Assembly (NCBI GenBank): GCA_964577175.1
Contig: CAZNYC010000104.1
Coordinates: 1 to 14,628 of the forward strand
Origin: BS750m-G62 sp964577175
GTDB taxonomy: Bacteria > Planctomycetota > Phycisphaerae > FEN-1346
Length of the DNA stretch: 14,628 nucleotides
Direction of reading: 5' to 3'
Within the stretch, counting starts at the first letter, position 1, and each line of letters opens with the position of its first letter. Of this stretch, positions 1 to 6,615 are shown one piece after another. The notes under the pieces are model-generated. The model made no database searches and had not been told where the DNA came from. It was given only the letters and a program-made list of their open reading frames with translations. The position numbers and the translations under genes are program-made.

Positions 1-389
1 ACGTTGATCTGGTGCCACCAGTCGTCGCCGAAGTCGAACCAGTAGCCGAAGGCCTCATCCACCTTCAGGCCGAGGGAGCCGATGGAGGTGTACGCCACGT
101 CGCCGGCAGGCTTGGGCGTGTCGGGAATGGGATTTTCGAATACACCTGAGAGCACGTACCGCCGGGCCTTCGGGTCCATCGGCCCCTTGCCGCCGACCTG
201 GAACTCGTACAGGTGCTCGTCTTCGCGGTCGAAGGCCTCGAAGATGGCGTCATGCAGGTCCTCGAGCGTCTGGTCGCCGCGAATCTCGATGGTCCGCGAG
301 ACCACCGGGTTCTCGTCGGCGAACTCCTCGCTCACGGGCCCCTCGAAAAGGTAGACGTCGAGGATAAACAGGCGGTCGTTCTTCAGCAT
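1..389 (-). CDS. pRiA4b ORF-3-like domain protein, N-terminal part (runs off left edge)
   Basis: An open frame starts at ATG 389 and reads through to the window edge, giving about 129 residues of an incomplete protein. The start is supported by GAGGGGGTGA directly before the ATG. The translation opens MLKNDRLFILDVYLFEG and ends at the edge with YWFDFGDDWWHQI. That FDFGD-x-W-x-H pattern, after an acidic, aromatic-rich region (EDEHLYEFQVGG), is typical of the plasmid pRiA4b ORF-3-like family, which is found in many bacteria as a stand-alone gene. No biochemical function is firmly established for the family. About 450 bp separate it from the end of the gas vesicle operon and it has no evident link to gas vesicles, so I treat it as the next, independent transcription unit. 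The family is sometimes labelled an IS1096/TnpR passenger, but nothing here indicates a transposon. Family assignment is fairly confident, role unknown. Confidence 0.8.
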   Translation of the reverse strand, partial: MLKNDRLFILDVYLFEGPVSEEFADENPVVSRTIEIRGDQTLEDLHDAIFEAFDREDEHLYEFQVGGKGPMDPKARRYVLSGVFENPIPDTPKPAGDVAYTSIGSLGLKVDEAFGYWFDFGDDWWHQIN

Positions 390-836
390 TCACCCCCTCG
401 CCGGGCGCTCACGGTTTCTCATGCCCCGATCCTATTGCGAGCGCCACACAGCTTCAATGGATCGTGCCTCGGAAGGCCCGAAATAAAAGTCCGGACGTAT
501 GTTGTGTGCACAAGCTTCGCTTCCCTTGGCCGAGCGGCGAGGCCTCATAGGCAAAGGTTGGCCGCTGGACAGAAGGGGCGAGAAGGTAGCGTCGGGTGGC
601 AGACCTCCGGCCAGCGAATTGCGAAACCGGTGTGTCCTCGCACGAGTGGCCCCGCTCCTTGTAGCGGGAATCTGTCCGAACCGGAGTGAAATCGTTTTCG
701 GCGATGCGCTCGCCCTGGAGTGCATGTAAGGTGAACGGAGAGAGGGGCGGCGTCTCGGCGGGTCCATCCCAGCGCAAGGAGGGCATGGGCCCACGACGGC
801 CGCCCCTCGAATCGTCGGCGGCGAGACGGCCGGGCG
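390..836. other. Gene-free stretch between gvpJ and the left-edge gene
   Basis: About 450 bp without a convincing gene. Several minus-strand frames of 110-150 codons cross it, but their translations are low-complexity Arg/Ser/Pro strings, and two of them run into the antisense or out-of-frame side of gvpJ. It holds a large interrupted inverted repeat next to gvpJ (742-808, listed separately). It also holds a smaller perfect hairpin at 651-668 (CCCGCT, 6-base loop, AGCGGG). A short less GC-rich patch around 480-510 could contain the promoter of the left-edge gene, but I see no hexamer pair good enough to call. Confidence 0.5.
742..808 (-). terminator. Large stem-loop just past gvpJ, possible end-of-operon terminator
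   Basis: GAGGGGCGGC at 742-751 is matched by its reverse complement GCCGCCCCTC at 799-808. The interior adds a second partial pairing, CCATCCC against GGGCATGG around 764-789. It starts about 30 bp beyond the gvpJ stop codon in the direction of transcription. There is no T-run after the stem on the minus strand, so it is not a textbook intrinsic terminator. It may be a processing or stabilising hairpin, or the structured part of a Rho-dependent terminator. The pairing is visible; the function is inferred. Confidence 0.4.
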
Positions 837-1211
837 CTACGTGTTGGCTCCGGCTTCGGGCGGCGCCCGCTTCGCCCGCTGGGGCGGTCTCCGTCGGGTC
901 GGCAGGGCGGCCTCGAGTTTGTCGAGGCGCTTTTCGAGTTCGGCCACATGGTCGCCATTGCCGCCGGAGGTTGCTTGATCGCCTGCGTGGAGGTTGGGGT
1001 CACTTTCCCACCAGTCGATGCCCATTTCCTTGGCCTTGTCGACCGAGGCCACCATCAGGCGAATGCGGATAGTCAGCAGTTCCACGTCCACGAGGTTGAT
1101 CTTGATGTCGCCGGCGATGACGACACCCTTGTCCAGGACGCGCTCCAGGACGTCGGCGAGCGTGGCGCTGGGAGTGGCGTGCTGCATCGCCTGCTGCTGC
1201 TGAAGACTCAT
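837..1211 (-). CDS. gvpJ: Gas vesicle protein GvpJ (GvpA-family minor protein)
   Basis: A 124-residue GvpA-family protein. Residues about 18-62 carry the family core: LADVLERVLDKGVVIAGD, then INLVDVELLTIRIRL and VASVDKAKEMG. The following DWWESDPNL segment and the hydrophilic Pro/Arg-rich C-terminal extension are typical of GvpJ rather than GvpA, which stops soon after the core. GvpJ is a minor GvpA homologue thought to act in nucleation or at the tips of the vesicle, not as the main shell subunit. The start at 1211 has GGAG about 9 bases upstream and lies 12 bp after the gvpK stop, so the ribosome site sits against the preceding stop codon. It is the last recognised gene of the operon, in the same K-J order as in Bacillus megaterium. 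The J label relies on the C-terminal extension and gene order. Confidence 0.88.
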   Translation of the reverse strand: MSLQQQQAMQHATPSATLADVLERVLDKGVVIAGDIKINLVDVELLTIRIRLMVASVDKAKEMGIDWWESDPNLHAGDQATSGGNGDHVAELEKRLDKLEAALPTRRRPPQRAKRAPPEAGANT

Positions 1212-1223
1212 GTCCGGCTCCGT

Positions 1224-1571
1224 CTAGAGTAGGCGGCCCAGCGGGCCGAGGTCGATATTCAGGTCCTCGTCCTCCAGGCCGAACTCTTCCTTAAGCCGCT
1301 GCATCTGTTCGGCCAACTGCATGAGGGTGCGGCCGAGGCGTTCAGTTTCCGCCTCCGTCAAGCCGCCGCCGTCGACACGCCGCAGGGCCTGGCGCTCGAG
1401 AAGTTGCCGGAGCAACTCGACAAGCGTCAGGACAAGTTGTCCCAGCCCCTTGGCGGCATCGTCCGGGTCGAGCGACAGCCTCGGCCGGTCGCCGGGCCGG
1501 GCCGACTCCAGGGCCGAGGCGAAGTCCCCTAGGTTCTTCGATTCGGTTTTGGCCGTATCGGACTGAATCAT
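1224..1571 (-). CDS. gvpK: Gas vesicle protein GvpK
   Basis: A 115-residue protein with the GvpK pattern: a variable polar N-terminus, then LDPDDAAKGLGQLVLTLVEL (about 35-54), a long helical region with LLRQLLERQALRRVDGGGL and LGRTLMQLAEQM, and the hallmark C-terminus DEDLNIDLGPLGRLL. GvpK is a conserved accessory protein found in nearly all bacterial gas vesicle clusters and is needed for normal vesicle formation, though its exact role is unsettled. Length is normal for the family. Its ATG overlaps the gvpS stop (ATGA, 1568-1571), indicating translational coupling. gvpJ follows after 12 bp. Cytoplasmic, with no signal peptide or membrane segment. Confidence 0.95.
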   Translation of the reverse strand: MIQSDTAKTESKNLGDFASALESARPGDRPRLSLDPDDAAKGLGQLVLTLVELLRQLLERQALRRVDGGGLTEAETERLGRTLMQLAEQMQRLKEEFGLEDEDLNIDLGPLGRLL

Positions 1572-1837
1572 GCCGGCTCTTCCTTGCTCGGGCTGATGGT
1601 GGCCTCCCCCGCCAGCGGAAGCTGCATCCGTCTGGCCGTCTCCACGGAGGTCAATACGAGTTGGAGCCCGAGGTACACGAGGTCGATATCCGCCACGGAG
1701 ATGACGAGGTTGCCGGCGACGACGACGCCCTTGTTCAAGGCGCGGTCGAGGACTTCGCAGAGCGAAACCCTCTCTTCGGGACTGAGATTGACCTCTTCGG
1801 CCGTCGCCGCGCCGTCGATATCACAGAAGGCGTTCAT
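1568..1837 (-). CDS. gvpS: Gas vesicle protein GvpS (GvpA-family minor protein)
   Basis: An 89-residue GvpA-family protein. The core spans roughly residues 26-70: SLCEVLDRALNKGVVVAGN, LVISVADIDLVYLGLQL, and LTSVETARRMQ. The ISVADIDLVYL wording matches GvpS-type members, not GvpA (VSLVGIELLSV) or GvpJ (INLVDVELLTI). GvpS is a minor homologue thought to contribute to nucleation or accessory assembly. The start at 1837 has GCGGAG about 9 bases upstream and lies inside the end of the preceding TPR gene (17-bp overlap). The stop overlaps the gvpK start. The S-K-J order is the same as in Bacillus megaterium, which supports the name. A GvpM/GvpJ-type label is the main alternative. Confidence 0.85.
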   Translation of the reverse strand: MNAFCDIDGAATAEEVNLSPEERVSLCEVLDRALNKGVVVAGNLVISVADIDLVYLGLQLVLTSVETARRMQLPLAGEATISPSKEEPA

Positions 1838-2129
1838 AAATGCTCCGCGCCTGGTGGGGTTCGCCCGTCTGCTGGTACCGGCGGCCGATTTCGAGCAGGT
1901 GCTTGCGTGCCATGGCCGCCTCGCCTGCCTCCGGGTCGTCGTCGATGATGCTGAAGTACATCTCGACGGCCTGATGCAAGTCTCCGGCGGCGAGGTACTC
2001 GTCGGCCATTTTGAGAAGGTAGGTCAGCGGCGTGCCCGTTTCGGCCGGGCGAGCCATCACCCGCGTCTTCGGGGCCGGGGCCGCGACGGTCCCCGCAGGC
2101 CGGTCGGCCGTTTCGTGATCCGAGTCCAT
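1821..2129 (-). CDS. Small TPR-like protein in the gvp operon
   Basis: A 102-residue protein preceded by a strong ribosome site (GGGAGGAG, 5 bases before ATG 2129). Residues 1-34 are polar and probably disordered. Residues 35-102 look like two tetratricopeptide-type helical hairpins: LLKMADEYLAAGDLHQAVEM then FSIIDDDPEA, and LLEIGRRYQQTGEPHQARSI then YERL, with the expected G-D/E-x-x-x-A pattern. TPR modules bind proteins or peptides. The gene sits 30 bp after the ArsA/Get3-like ATPase and overlaps gvpS. In the eukaryotic GET pathway a TPR co-chaperone (Sgt2) works with Get3, so a partner role is attractive, but that is inference: the resemblance is only of fold class. No membrane segment or signal peptide. 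I know no named gas vesicle family for it. Confidence 0.72.
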   Translation of the reverse strand: MDSDHETADRPAGTVAAPAPKTRVMARPAETGTPLTYLLKMADEYLAAGDLHQAVEMYFSIIDDDPEAGEAAMARKHLLEIGRRYQQTGEPHQARSIYERLL

Positions 2130-2159
2130 GGTTTCTCCTCCCGAAAGTTTCCAGTCGCG

Positions 2160-4133
2160 TCAATGTCGGTACAGCGCGCGCCCGAGCGCCGCAAGGCGGC
2201 CGGACCCGCGCAGGTCGCCGGCGTAGAAGACGGTGCACTGCCGAATGCGCGGAAAGGCCTGCCCGTACGCCTTCCTCACGGCCGCTTCCGCCTGGAACAA
2301 CTCCCGGCAGCGGGGGCACCGCCCGCGGGGCGTTGCCCGGTTCAGGAGCAGCACCGGCACGCGGATGCCAAGATCGCGGCAGGCGGCGACCAGGTCGCGC
2401 GTTTCCTCCAGGGCCATGCGGGTGGGCAGGGCGACGGCCATCAGGCGGGCCTCGTCGCCGGCAAGCAGCGAGCGCAGCCGGGTGATCCGGCGGGACAGGT
2501 CCAGAAGGAAGTCCGAGAGGCGCGGCAGACGGATCAGCCGCTTGTACCGCAGCAGCAGCCGCAGCACCTCCCGGAGCCAGGACTGCACGAGGTCCGGCGT
2601 CTCGAGCATCCGCAGCAGGTGGCCGGTGGCCGAGGTGTCGAGCACCACCCGCCACCGGTTCTCGGATTCCAGCAGGTCCACGATACGGGCCACGGCCATC
2701 AGTTCGTCGAGACCGGGCGGTGAGAGATCGAGCAATCGGCCGAGGGCGTCGCGTTCAAAGGGCACGTCGGTGCCCCCGTGGTCCGAGAGCAGGCGGTCCC
2801 ACAGGCGCTGGAGTTCGTCCTGGTACAGATCGCGGAGGGCGGTGAACTCCGCCTCCGCGTCAATCTCCATGGCCGTCACCCGCGGTGCCACCGGGGTGCC
2901 CTTGGCGGCGACGGGGGTTTGGAGGCAGTCGGAGAGCGAATGGGCCGGGTCCGTCGAGACCAGGAACACCTGCCCGTCGGCCTGTGCCTCGGCCAGCCGG
3001 AAGGCCGTGGCGGCGGCGAGGGTGGTCTTGCCGACACCCCCCTTCCCGCCCAGCAGGATGAGTCGCTCCGCGGGTCCGGGCAGCGGGACGGACCGCTCGA
3101 CCCGGGGCGCAAGCGTGGCGGGGGCGGCCCCAGGGTCCGCATCGGCCTTCAGGGGCTTGACACCCTCCCAGAACCGGCGCAAACCGGCAACGCCCCGAAC
3201 CTCCGCGCCTTGCTGGGGCACCTGCCACAGCGCGTAGGCGTTTAGTTCCTCGCGAAGCCCCTCCGCCACCTCCCGCTGGCGCCGATGGACGTCCCGGCAC
3301 ACCGGGCAGGGCCCGTCGGGGGGATACAGGCCGTTGACCAGCACGTCGGTCAGGGGAACCTGGAGCGATTCGAGTTGTTCGACGAGCCGGCGCGTCTCGC
3401 CCAGGCTGAGGGGTTCGGCGTGCAGGACGGGGACGAACCGGCAACGGTCCGGGTCGCGAAGCAGCCGCCCGACCCGCCCGAACGACGCACGCAGACGCTG
3501 GAGAAAGGCATCCACCTCGTCCTCGGCCGCCGAGCCGGTGTAGTGCTCGCGAAGGTAGCGGTGCTTGGCCAGCAGGGCGTCAAGGGCATCGAGCCAGCGT
3601 CCGGCCAGCCCGGGGAGTGCCAGCAGCCGGAGGGCGTGGCCGGTGGGGGCCGTGTCGACAACGAGTTGGAGGTCCGCCTCCTCGCCGAGGATCCGCGACA
3701 TCTCGTCCAGCCCCATGACCTCGTCCATGCCGGGCACCGACAGGTCGAGGAGCCGGCCCACGTCCTCGTCGTCCAGGAAGGTGCCGCGGAGGGCGATCTG
3801 CCTCAGGTGCCGCCCGTGGCGCTCCATGACGTCGGCCAGGCAGGCCGGGGCGTCGAGTTCGCTCACGCTCAGGTTGGCCGGCAGGGCATCCTGGTCCCCG
3901 GCCAAGCAGTCGCCGAGCGAATGCGCCGGGTCCACCGACACGAGGCGGAACCGCCGGTCGGGCCACGCCTCGGCCAGGTGCAGGGCGGTCGCGGCGGCGC
4001 AGGTGGTCTTGCCCACGCCGCCCTTGCCGCCGAAGAGCAGGAGGTCAAACGTCGCCTGCCGCAGAAACGCAGGTTTCTTGGCGGGGGGAAGGCGCGTGCT
4101 CGGTTCCGTCCGCATTGTCGTCTCGGGATTCAT
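2160..4133 (-). CDS. Fused tandem ArsA/Get3 (TRC40)-type ATPase in the gvp operon
   Basis: A 657-residue protein made of two homologous P-loop ATPase halves. Half 1: deviant Walker A GGKGGVGKTT at 35-44, switch I DPAHS at 68-72, switch II DTAPTGH at 160-166, CPVC at 276-279. Half 2: GGKGGVGKTT at 362-371, DPAHS at 395-399, DTSATGH at 499-505, CPRC at 606-609. This is the ArsA/Get3 architecture. Get3 is a homodimer that binds zinc through a CxxC from each subunit, so this chain carries both halves of that site, as a covalent pseudo-dimer would. Family roles are arsenite-pump ATPase or targeting of hydrophobic tail-anchored proteins; no arsB or arsR lies nearby. Start chosen at ATG 4133: the upstream part of the frame is out-of-frame gvpG with no family similarity. 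ATG 4115 is an alternative. Either way the gene overlaps gvpG by 70-90 bp and precedes the TPR gene. Its role with Gvp subunits is inferred. Confidence 0.9.
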   Translation of the reverse strand: MNPETTMRTEPSTRLPPAKKPAFLRQATFDLLLFGGKGGVGKTTCAAATALHLAEAWPDRRFRLVSVDPAHSLGDCLAGDQDALPANLSVSELDAPACLADVMERHGRHLRQIALRGTFLDDEDVGRLLDLSVPGMDEVMGLDEMSRILGEEADLQLVVDTAPTGHALRLLALPGLAGRWLDALDALLAKHRYLREHYTGSAAEDEVDAFLQRLRASFGRVGRLLRDPDRCRFVPVLHAEPLSLGETRRLVEQLESLQVPLTDVLVNGLYPPDGPCPVCRDVHRRQREVAEGLREELNAYALWQVPQQGAEVRGVAGLRRFWEGVKPLKADADPGAAPATLAPRVERSVPLPGPAERLILLGGKGGVGKTTLAAATAFRLAEAQADGQVFLVSTDPAHSLSDCLQTPVAAKGTPVAPRVTAMEIDAEAEFTALRDLYQDELQRLWDRLLSDHGGTDVPFERDALGRLLDLSPPGLDELMAVARIVDLLESENRWRVVLDTSATGHLLRMLETPDLVQSWLREVLRLLLRYKRLIRLPRLSDFLLDLSRRITRLRSLLAGDEARLMAVALPTRMALEETRDLVAACRDLGIRVPVLLLNRATPRGRCPRCRELFQAEAAVRKAYGQAFPRIRQCTVFYAGDLRGSGRLAALGRALYRH

Positions 4134-4377
4134 CGGGGGTTTTTTCCGGGGCATCCTGATTGAGGGCGTCCAGGCGGTCGAGCAGCGGTTTCTCCTGGGC
4201 GTCGAACTCCTCTTCGGAGATCTGGCCGGTCTCCCATCGCATGTAGAGTTCGCGCAGGTTGTCGCGGATGGCGTCGTGCTCGCCTTCGAGTTCCTGGTCG
4301 GCGGCCTTGCGGACCTGGTCAACGATCAGGGCCACGCCACGGAACGGTGCCAGCAGCAGGGTGTCGAGGATCAGCAC
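4045..4377 (-). CDS. gvpG: Gas vesicle protein GvpG
   Basis: A 110-residue protein starting at a GTG codon (4377) with GGAAAGG eight bases upstream. Residues 1-75 match the GvpG family: MLILDTLLLAPFRGVALI, then QVRKAADQELEGEHDAIRDN, LRELYMRWETGQISEEEFD and EKPLLDRLDAL. GvpG is a small accessory protein required for gas vesicle formation, thought to work with GvpF/L in early assembly. The family is usually 80-90 residues. Here a polar, acidic tail of about 30 residues follows, encoded in the stretch that also encodes the out-of-frame N-terminus of the ArsA-like gene (89-bp overlap). gvpG comes 20 bp after gvpF, the same F-G order as in Bacillus megaterium. Confidence 0.93.
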   Translation of the reverse strand: MLILDTLLLAPFRGVALIVDQVRKAADQELEGEHDAIRDNLRELYMRWETGQISEEEFDAQEKPLLDRLDALNQDAPEKTPDESRDDNADGTEHAPSPRQETCVSAAGDV

Positions 4378-4397
4378 AGGGGCGCCTTTCCGCGCGG

Positions 4398-5159
4398 CTA
4401 CAGTTCCAGGCTCAAGTCCACGAAGGAATACGGCGGCCAGGGACCGCCGTAATCGAAGGCGTAATTGTCGTCAAAATGCTTGGCGGCCTCGAAGACGCGT
4501 TCCTCGAACCGCTGCTGCTCTTCCGCACCCACCAGGCAGGCCAGCCGCATGACCTCGTCCTCGGAGCGGGGCGGGTTGACCTCGATCTCGAAGCAGATCG
4601 GGTCCAGGACGCCCGTGACCAGGTCGGTGTGGGCGGAGCGGTCGGCGCTACGGGCCCGGTCGAACAGTCGGCCGAGTTCAATCTTGGCCTCCTCGCTTGG
4701 CTCGCCGCCGCCGCCGAACAGGCGGTCCCTGTACTGGCGGAGTTCCGGATGGGTGCGGACGAAGTACTCGAAGATATTCGGCACCTTCCAGGCGACGCGG
4801 AGGGACATTTCGACCTTGCCGGCCACACGCCGCAACTGGCGGGTCAGCGCCGAACGGTTCACCGCCAACATGTGGCGGATGCCCTCTTCCCCGTTGCCAA
4901 TAACACCGAAGGCCATCGGCAGCATGCCGCCGCTCTCCATCAGGCGGCGCTGCACCTTGTGGTGGGCGGCCATGTAGCGGCGCTCCGGTCGTATGGGACG
5001 GTTGGGCACGTCGCTGACGACGGCGGCCAGGTGGCCATCGGAAATCGCGTACACGGCACCGCCGTCAATGCCTTCGGCGGCGAGGCCTTCCGGCAGCCCG
5101 CCCTCGGCCATGATGGCGTAGATATACTTGCCGGTTTTGGTTTCTGTTTGGACGGCCAT
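4398..5159 (-). CDS. gvpF: Gas vesicle protein GvpF/GvpL family (gvpF position)
   Basis: A 253-residue GvpF/GvpL family protein. It begins with the characteristic first strand KYIYAIMAEGG (11-21) and has the central LPMAFGVIGNGEEGI region (80-94) and the C-terminal signature GGPWPPYSFVDLSLEL (238-253). Members have two alpha/beta domains. GvpF is known to contact GvpA and is proposed to act during nucleation of the vesicle. The start at 5159 has AAGGAAGGAGG about 10 bases upstream, one of the best ribosome sites in the operon. It sits between the small coiled-coil gene and gvpG, so gene order favours F over L. Two diverged paralogues lie upstream of gvpA, and this one is the closest of the three to a typical family member. 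Confidence 0.92.
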   Translation of the reverse strand: MAVQTETKTGKYIYAIMAEGGLPEGLAAEGIDGGAVYAISDGHLAAVVSDVPNRPIRPERRYMAAHHKVQRRLMESGGMLPMAFGVIGNGEEGIRHMLAVNRSALTRQLRRVAGKVEMSLRVAWKVPNIFEYFVRTHPELRQYRDRLFGGGGEPSEEAKIELGRLFDRARSADRSAHTDLVTGVLDPICFEIEVNPPRSEDEVMRLACLVGAEEQQRFEERVFEAAKHFDDNYAFDYGGPWPPYSFVDLSLEL

Positions 5160-5213
5160 CAGTTCGGCCTCCTTCCTTGGGAACAGGCCCGCCGCCCCCG
5201 GTCAGCCCCGCGT

Positions 5214-5546
5214 TCAATAGCGGACCTTGAAGCCGTCGGCCGGTTGGCCCTTCGGCCCGTCGGCGGCGGCGCGAGGCCCGGGCCGCTCTGCCGCGAGGGT
5301 GGGCTCGCCCGCCTCGCGGAGCCGGCCGAGCAGGGTTTCTTTCTCGGCGTCGATGGCACGGATGTGCCGGTCGATCCGCTCGATGCGCTGGGCGGCCGCC
5401 TGCCGCTCCTCCATCCGGCGCGTCTTTTCCATCTCCAGGCACGCCACCCGGAGAAAGGCCTTGTGCGGCCGGAACGTCTCCTCGACCGTTCCGGAGAGGG
5501 TCCGGATGTCGCTGAGGCCCGGCCTCTTGACGGCGGGTTGTGCCAT
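5214..5546 (-). CDS. Small coiled-coil protein of unknown function in the gvp operon
   Basis: A 110-residue protein. The start is set at ATG 5546, which has GGAAAGG seven bases upstream; a longer reading of the frame would run into the end of gvpN. Visible parts are a short polar N-terminus with the phrase LSDIRTLSGTVEETFRPHKA (10-29), a charged helix from about 34 to 80 (LEMEKTRRMEERQAAAQRIE, then RIDRHIRAIDAEKETLLGRL) that looks like a coiled coil, a Pro/Ala/Gly-rich linker, and a C-terminal GFKVRY. I recognise no named domain. The gene lies 25 bp after gvpN and 54 bp before gvpF, at the spacing and with the ribosome site style of its neighbours. It is therefore probably an operon member with an accessory or scaffolding role in vesicle assembly. 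That role is inference from position only. Confidence 0.75.
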   Translation of the reverse strand: MAQPAVKRPGLSDIRTLSGTVEETFRPHKAFLRVACLEMEKTRRMEERQAAAQRIERIDRHIRAIDAEKETLLGRLREAGEPTLAAERPGPRAAADGPKGQPADGFKVRY

Positions 5547-5571
5547 TGGATTGCCTTTCCGATGGAACGAG

Positions 5572-6576
5572 TTACGACGCACGGCTGCCGACGGGGTCGC
5601 CGGCGCCAGCGTCACCACACACTTTTCGGACGAGGCCGTCGACCTTGTGGGGCATCACCGACTCGCCCCCGTGGGTGACCTGGACCGTATCGGCACTGAG
5701 CAGGTCCCGGCACAGCCACGTGAAAACGGGGTCGTCCGGCCGGGCCCGGCCGTCCTGGCGGGCCAGCACCCGCGCGATGGTAATGCAGGCCCGGATCGTG
5801 GGCCGGTGGTTGTTGACCCCCAGGCCGCGGGCCTCCCGGACCACGTCCACGATGGTCTCGGCGTCCTCGGGGCAGACGCCGGACCGCGCGACCGTGATCC
5901 GGACCTCTGTTTCCCGGTCAAAATGATTGACGGGGATAGTGACCAGGCGATCCATCAACGCGTCCTGGGTGCGGTGAGTGCCGGCGTATTCCTCGGGGTT
6001 CGAGGTGAAGATGGCCCGGAACGCCGGATGAACCTGGATGTACCCGTCACCGGCGCCGCGGAGCGCCGGAACGTTCAAGACCCCTTCCGAGAGGATGCTG
6101 AGCAGGGCGTTGTTGGCCTCCGGTCGAGAGCGGTTGAACTCGTCGTAGATGAGGATGTATCCCTTTTCGCAGGCGGCGGTCAGGCGGTTGTCCACCCACA
6201 GGCTTTGGGTTTCCTCATGGCGCTTCACCACGGAATGGATGAAGTTATCGACGAGCGTGGCCTTCCGGTAGCCGGCATCCCGGCCGACCAGGTCGCCGCT
6301 GCCGAACTCGTCGTCGCCGTGGATGAGAATCACCGGCCGCTCGAACGCCGCCGCCACGTGGAACGCCAGGGTGGTCTTTCCGGTCCCGGCGGGCCCCGCG
6401 AAATGGACCGGACAGCCGGCCTCCAGGTACGCCCGGGCGCGGCGTGTCACGTCGCCGACCTGAGGCGTCTCGACGAACTGCTCGCTGGGTTCGGCCTGGA
6501 TGCTGTCGCCACGGGGTTGAATGCGGAGCGTGCCTCCGCCCGGCGTTTCCGGAACGTATTCTCGTGTGGCCGTCAT
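5572..6576 (-). CDS. gvpN: Gas vesicle AAA+ ATPase GvpN
   Basis: A 334-residue MoxR-like AAA+ ATPase matching GvpN. Walker A GPAGTGKT is at 61-68, followed by the GvpN-typical IHGDDEFGSGDLVG (85-98). Walker B ILIYDEFNRSRPEANN is at 141-156, sensor-1 TSNPEEYAGTH at 191-201, and ALMDR, a likely arginine-finger region, at 206-210. Residues 1-40 are polar and end in the common entry phrase EQFVETPQV. GvpN is a cytoplasmic ATPase required for, or strongly promoting, full-size gas vesicle assembly. The start at 6576 has GGGAG about 10-14 bases upstream. Length is normal. It follows the GvpC-like gene by 39 bp and is followed by the small coiled-coil gene, all in one operon downstream of gvpA. Confidence 0.95.
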   Translation of the reverse strand: MTATREYVPETPGGGTLRIQPRGDSIQAEPSEQFVETPQVGDVTRRARAYLEAGCPVHFAGPAGTGKTTLAFHVAAAFERPVILIHGDDEFGSGDLVGRDAGYRKATLVDNFIHSVVKRHEETQSLWVDNRLTAACEKGYILIYDEFNRSRPEANNALLSILSEGVLNVPALRGAGDGYIQVHPAFRAIFTSNPEEYAGTHRTQDALMDRLVTIPVNHFDRETEVRITVARSGVCPEDAETIVDVVREARGLGVNNHRPTIRACITIARVLARQDGRARPDDPVFTWLCRDLLSADTVQVTHGGESVMPHKVDGLVRKVCGDAGAGDPVGSRAS

Positions 6577-6615
6577 GTCGGACGCTCTCCCAACGCGAAG
6601 TGCCTGGTTCCTCGC

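Noticed and set aside
1..389. Transposon remnant based on the pRiA4b ORF-3-like gene
   Set aside because: The family is common as an isolated chromosomal gene, and no transposase, terminal repeats or target duplication is visible here.
454..786. 110-codon minus-strand frame in the gap left of gvpJ
   Set aside because: No ribosome site, mixed codon bias and no recognisable segments. It also runs through the 742-808 stem-loop.
1584..2723. 379-codon plus-strand open frame, and similar long plus-strand frames over 3285-5678 and 5227-7395
   Set aside because: They lie opposite clear gvp genes, show no recognisable domains, and have the composition of antisense shadows in GC-rich DNA.
2160..4133. 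Arsenite-efflux ATPase (arsA) as the name of the double ATPase
   Set aside because: No arsB, arsD, arsR or acr3 neighbour is visible, and the CxxC in both halves is Get3-like, so naming it arsA would overstate what is seen.
4134..4322. 63-codon N-terminal extension of the ArsA/Get3-like gene from a TTG codon
   Set aside because: This stretch is gvpG coding DNA in another frame, and the extension is Ser/Thr/Arg-rich without family similarity. The ATG at 4133 or 4115 precedes the conserved domain.
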